Assembly: GCA_002705085.1 (NCBI GenBank)
Contig: PAHO01000044.1
Span: 96,709 to 129,071, forward strand
DNA: 32,363 bases
Direction of reading: 5' to 3'
Origin: Phycisphaerae bacterium
GTDB lineage: Bacteria > Planctomycetota > Phycisphaerae > Phycisphaerales > SM1A02
A program made the position numbers and the translations under genes. Of the stretch, positions 31,509-32,363 are shown piece by piece. Numbering within the stretch: the first letter of the stretch is position 1; the number at the start of each line of letters is the position of its first letter. A model generated the notes under the pieces. It made no database searches and had not been told where the DNA came from. It was given only the letters and a program-made list of their open reading frames with translations.

Positions 31509-32363
31509 GATACGATCGATTCAGCCATCCGACGGAACCCGGGAGCTTCAGCTAAGGAGATTGCGAGATTTTGCCGGGATGAGCTGGATGATCACACAAT
31601 ACGAAAATCGACTGTAAACCCAATCCTCTACTCACACAGTGACCTTTGGACATGCTCCGGAGGAACCCCTCCTAAATGGAGGGCAAAGACTGTTAAGTCC
31701 CACGCCAGCGTAAAGCCACAAAAGAAGCGACCAGTCAGAAAGAAGCGAGCAACAAGGCCCCTCTACCACACGCAACCTGAGGCCAAACTTCTCACCCAAG
31801 CATGCGGATCACGGAAGGAAAGACCCACAGGACCGCCTGAGCATCGCTTCAAGATCAAATTCAACACTCAACACTACGACTGGCAAAAAAGAGCATTAAA
31901 AGCCTGGATAAAAAATGGAAATCGGGGCGTTGTTGAAGCTGTCACCGGAGCCGGGAAATCTCGGCTGGCACTCATGGCCGTACAGCGTGCCCTTGAGAAC
32001 CACCAAAAGTGCCTCATCGTTGTCCCAACCATCAGTTTATTTCACCAATGGAAAAAACTGATTGAGGAAAGTTCTGGACAATCACTCAGGTCTCTGGTTG
32101 GCGCAAACAACAGATCGTTTGACCCCAACTCGGCAATTACCTTAGGGGTAGTCAATTCAGTGCTTAACAATGACTCGCCTAGTTTCACCGAAAATTTTGA
32201 CCTCTTAATCGCTGATGAATGCCACCGATACGGCGCTGAAAAGTGGTCAAAATCGCTGATGAAACATCCCCTTCAAAGGCTTGGACTTACAGCCACGCTT
32301 GAGAGGGGCGACGACGGGATTAATGAACATGTAATCCCATACTTCAACAAGAGCAAGTCCCTC
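31482..32363 (+). CDS. Superfamily 2 (DEAD/DEAH-type) helicase with N-terminal winged-helix-like domain, truncated by window end
   Basis: The frame from ATG 31482 is open for 294 codons to the window edge without a stop. Residues about 5-68 look like a winged helix (HLIDTIDSAIRRNPGASAKE, then a recognition-helix-like part and WRAK). A very basic linker is at 70-92. The helicase core starts near 130 with Q135 in HYDWQKRALKAW; Walker A is AVTGAGKSRLAL (153-164), motif Ia VVPTISLFHQW (180-190), motif II DECH (245-248) in IADECHRYGAEKW, and motif III GLTATLERGDDG (268-279). The second RecA lobe lies beyond the window. This combination is found in XPB-like and restriction/defence-associated helicases; the system cannot be named from one fragment. 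It begins four bases after the preceding stop, and parts are A+T-richer than its neighbour. Confidence 0.88.
   Translation, partial: MSTTRSHLIDTIDSAIRRNPGASAKEIARFCRDELDDHTIRKSTVNPILYSHSDLWTCSGGTPPKWRAKTVKSHASVKPQKKRPVRKKRATRPLYHTQPEAKLLTQACGSRKERPTGPPEHRFKIKFNTQHYDWQKRALKAWIKNGNRGVVEAVTGAGKSRLALMAVQRALENHQKCLIVVPTISLFHQWKKLIEESSGQSLRSLVGANNRSFDPNSAITLGVVNSVLNNDSPSFTENFDLLIADECHRYGAEKWSKSLMKHPLQRLGLTATLERGDDGINEHVIPYFNKSKSL

Overview
The window looks like chromosomal DNA of a planctomycete, most likely from the Phycisphaerae side of the phylum. This is inferred from three things. Secreted proteins carry aspartate-rich repeats of the type DCNGNGIPDECD. Two of them end in paired EF-hand-like (dockerin-type) motifs. 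The genes are densely packed and often overlap by four bases (ATGA). No 16S or other marker gene is present to confirm it. Gene density is very high, no gap exceeds about 200 bases, and I see no tRNA, rRNA, CRISPR or insertion sequence.

Layout. (1) 1-2338, plus strand: the 3' part of hutU followed by hutI, two consecutive steps of histidine degradation. (2) 2358-6812, minus strand: a tightly coupled run pyrF > extracellular solute-binding protein > pyk > folE2, whose first three genes overlap end to start. (3) 6855-11468, plus strand: a six-gene overlapping run (DUF971 protein, unknown protein, pdxA, NADPH-dependent FMN reductase, single-chain glycyl-tRNA synthetase, small lipoprotein). (4) 11481-12845, minus strand: an orphan NtrC-type sigma-54 response regulator, divergent from a small secreted dockerin-type protein (12970-13623). 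A weak candidate sigma-54 promoter lies between them. (5) 13706-16519: polyphosphate kinase with an unusual C-terminal extension of about 220 residues. (6) 16529-18403, minus strand: secreted M28 zinc peptidase with a C-terminal PDZ domain. (7) 18466-21441: a membrane-anchored unknown protein, an atypical ABC ATPase and an FtsX/MacB-like permease, all overlapping. (8) 21642-26279: a 1545-residue secreted protein made of aspartate/cysteine repeats with an embedded von Willebrand A domain. (9) 26447-28546: ychF and a DUF368 membrane protein. (10) 28604-31477: a 957-residue secreted, helix-rich protein of unknown function with Gly-Lys and Met-rich stretches.

The right end differs. From 31482 to the window edge a single frame stays open and encodes the first 294 residues of a superfamily 2 helicase with an N-terminal winged-helix-like region. 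Parts of it are clearly A+T-richer than the preceding gene. A perfect 10-bp inverted repeat spans the stop codon of the preceding gene and the start codon of the helicase. This is the most likely place for an accessory (mobile or defence) region to begin, but only its edge is visible.

Most of the window is housekeeping metabolism. The less ordinary items are the polyphosphate kinase fusion, the aspartate-repeat/VWA protein with its 141-bp internal tandem repeat, the helix-rich secreted protein, the ABC ATPase lacking the usual Q-loop glutamine, the solute-binding protein embedded between pyrF and pyk, and the truncated helicase at the right edge.
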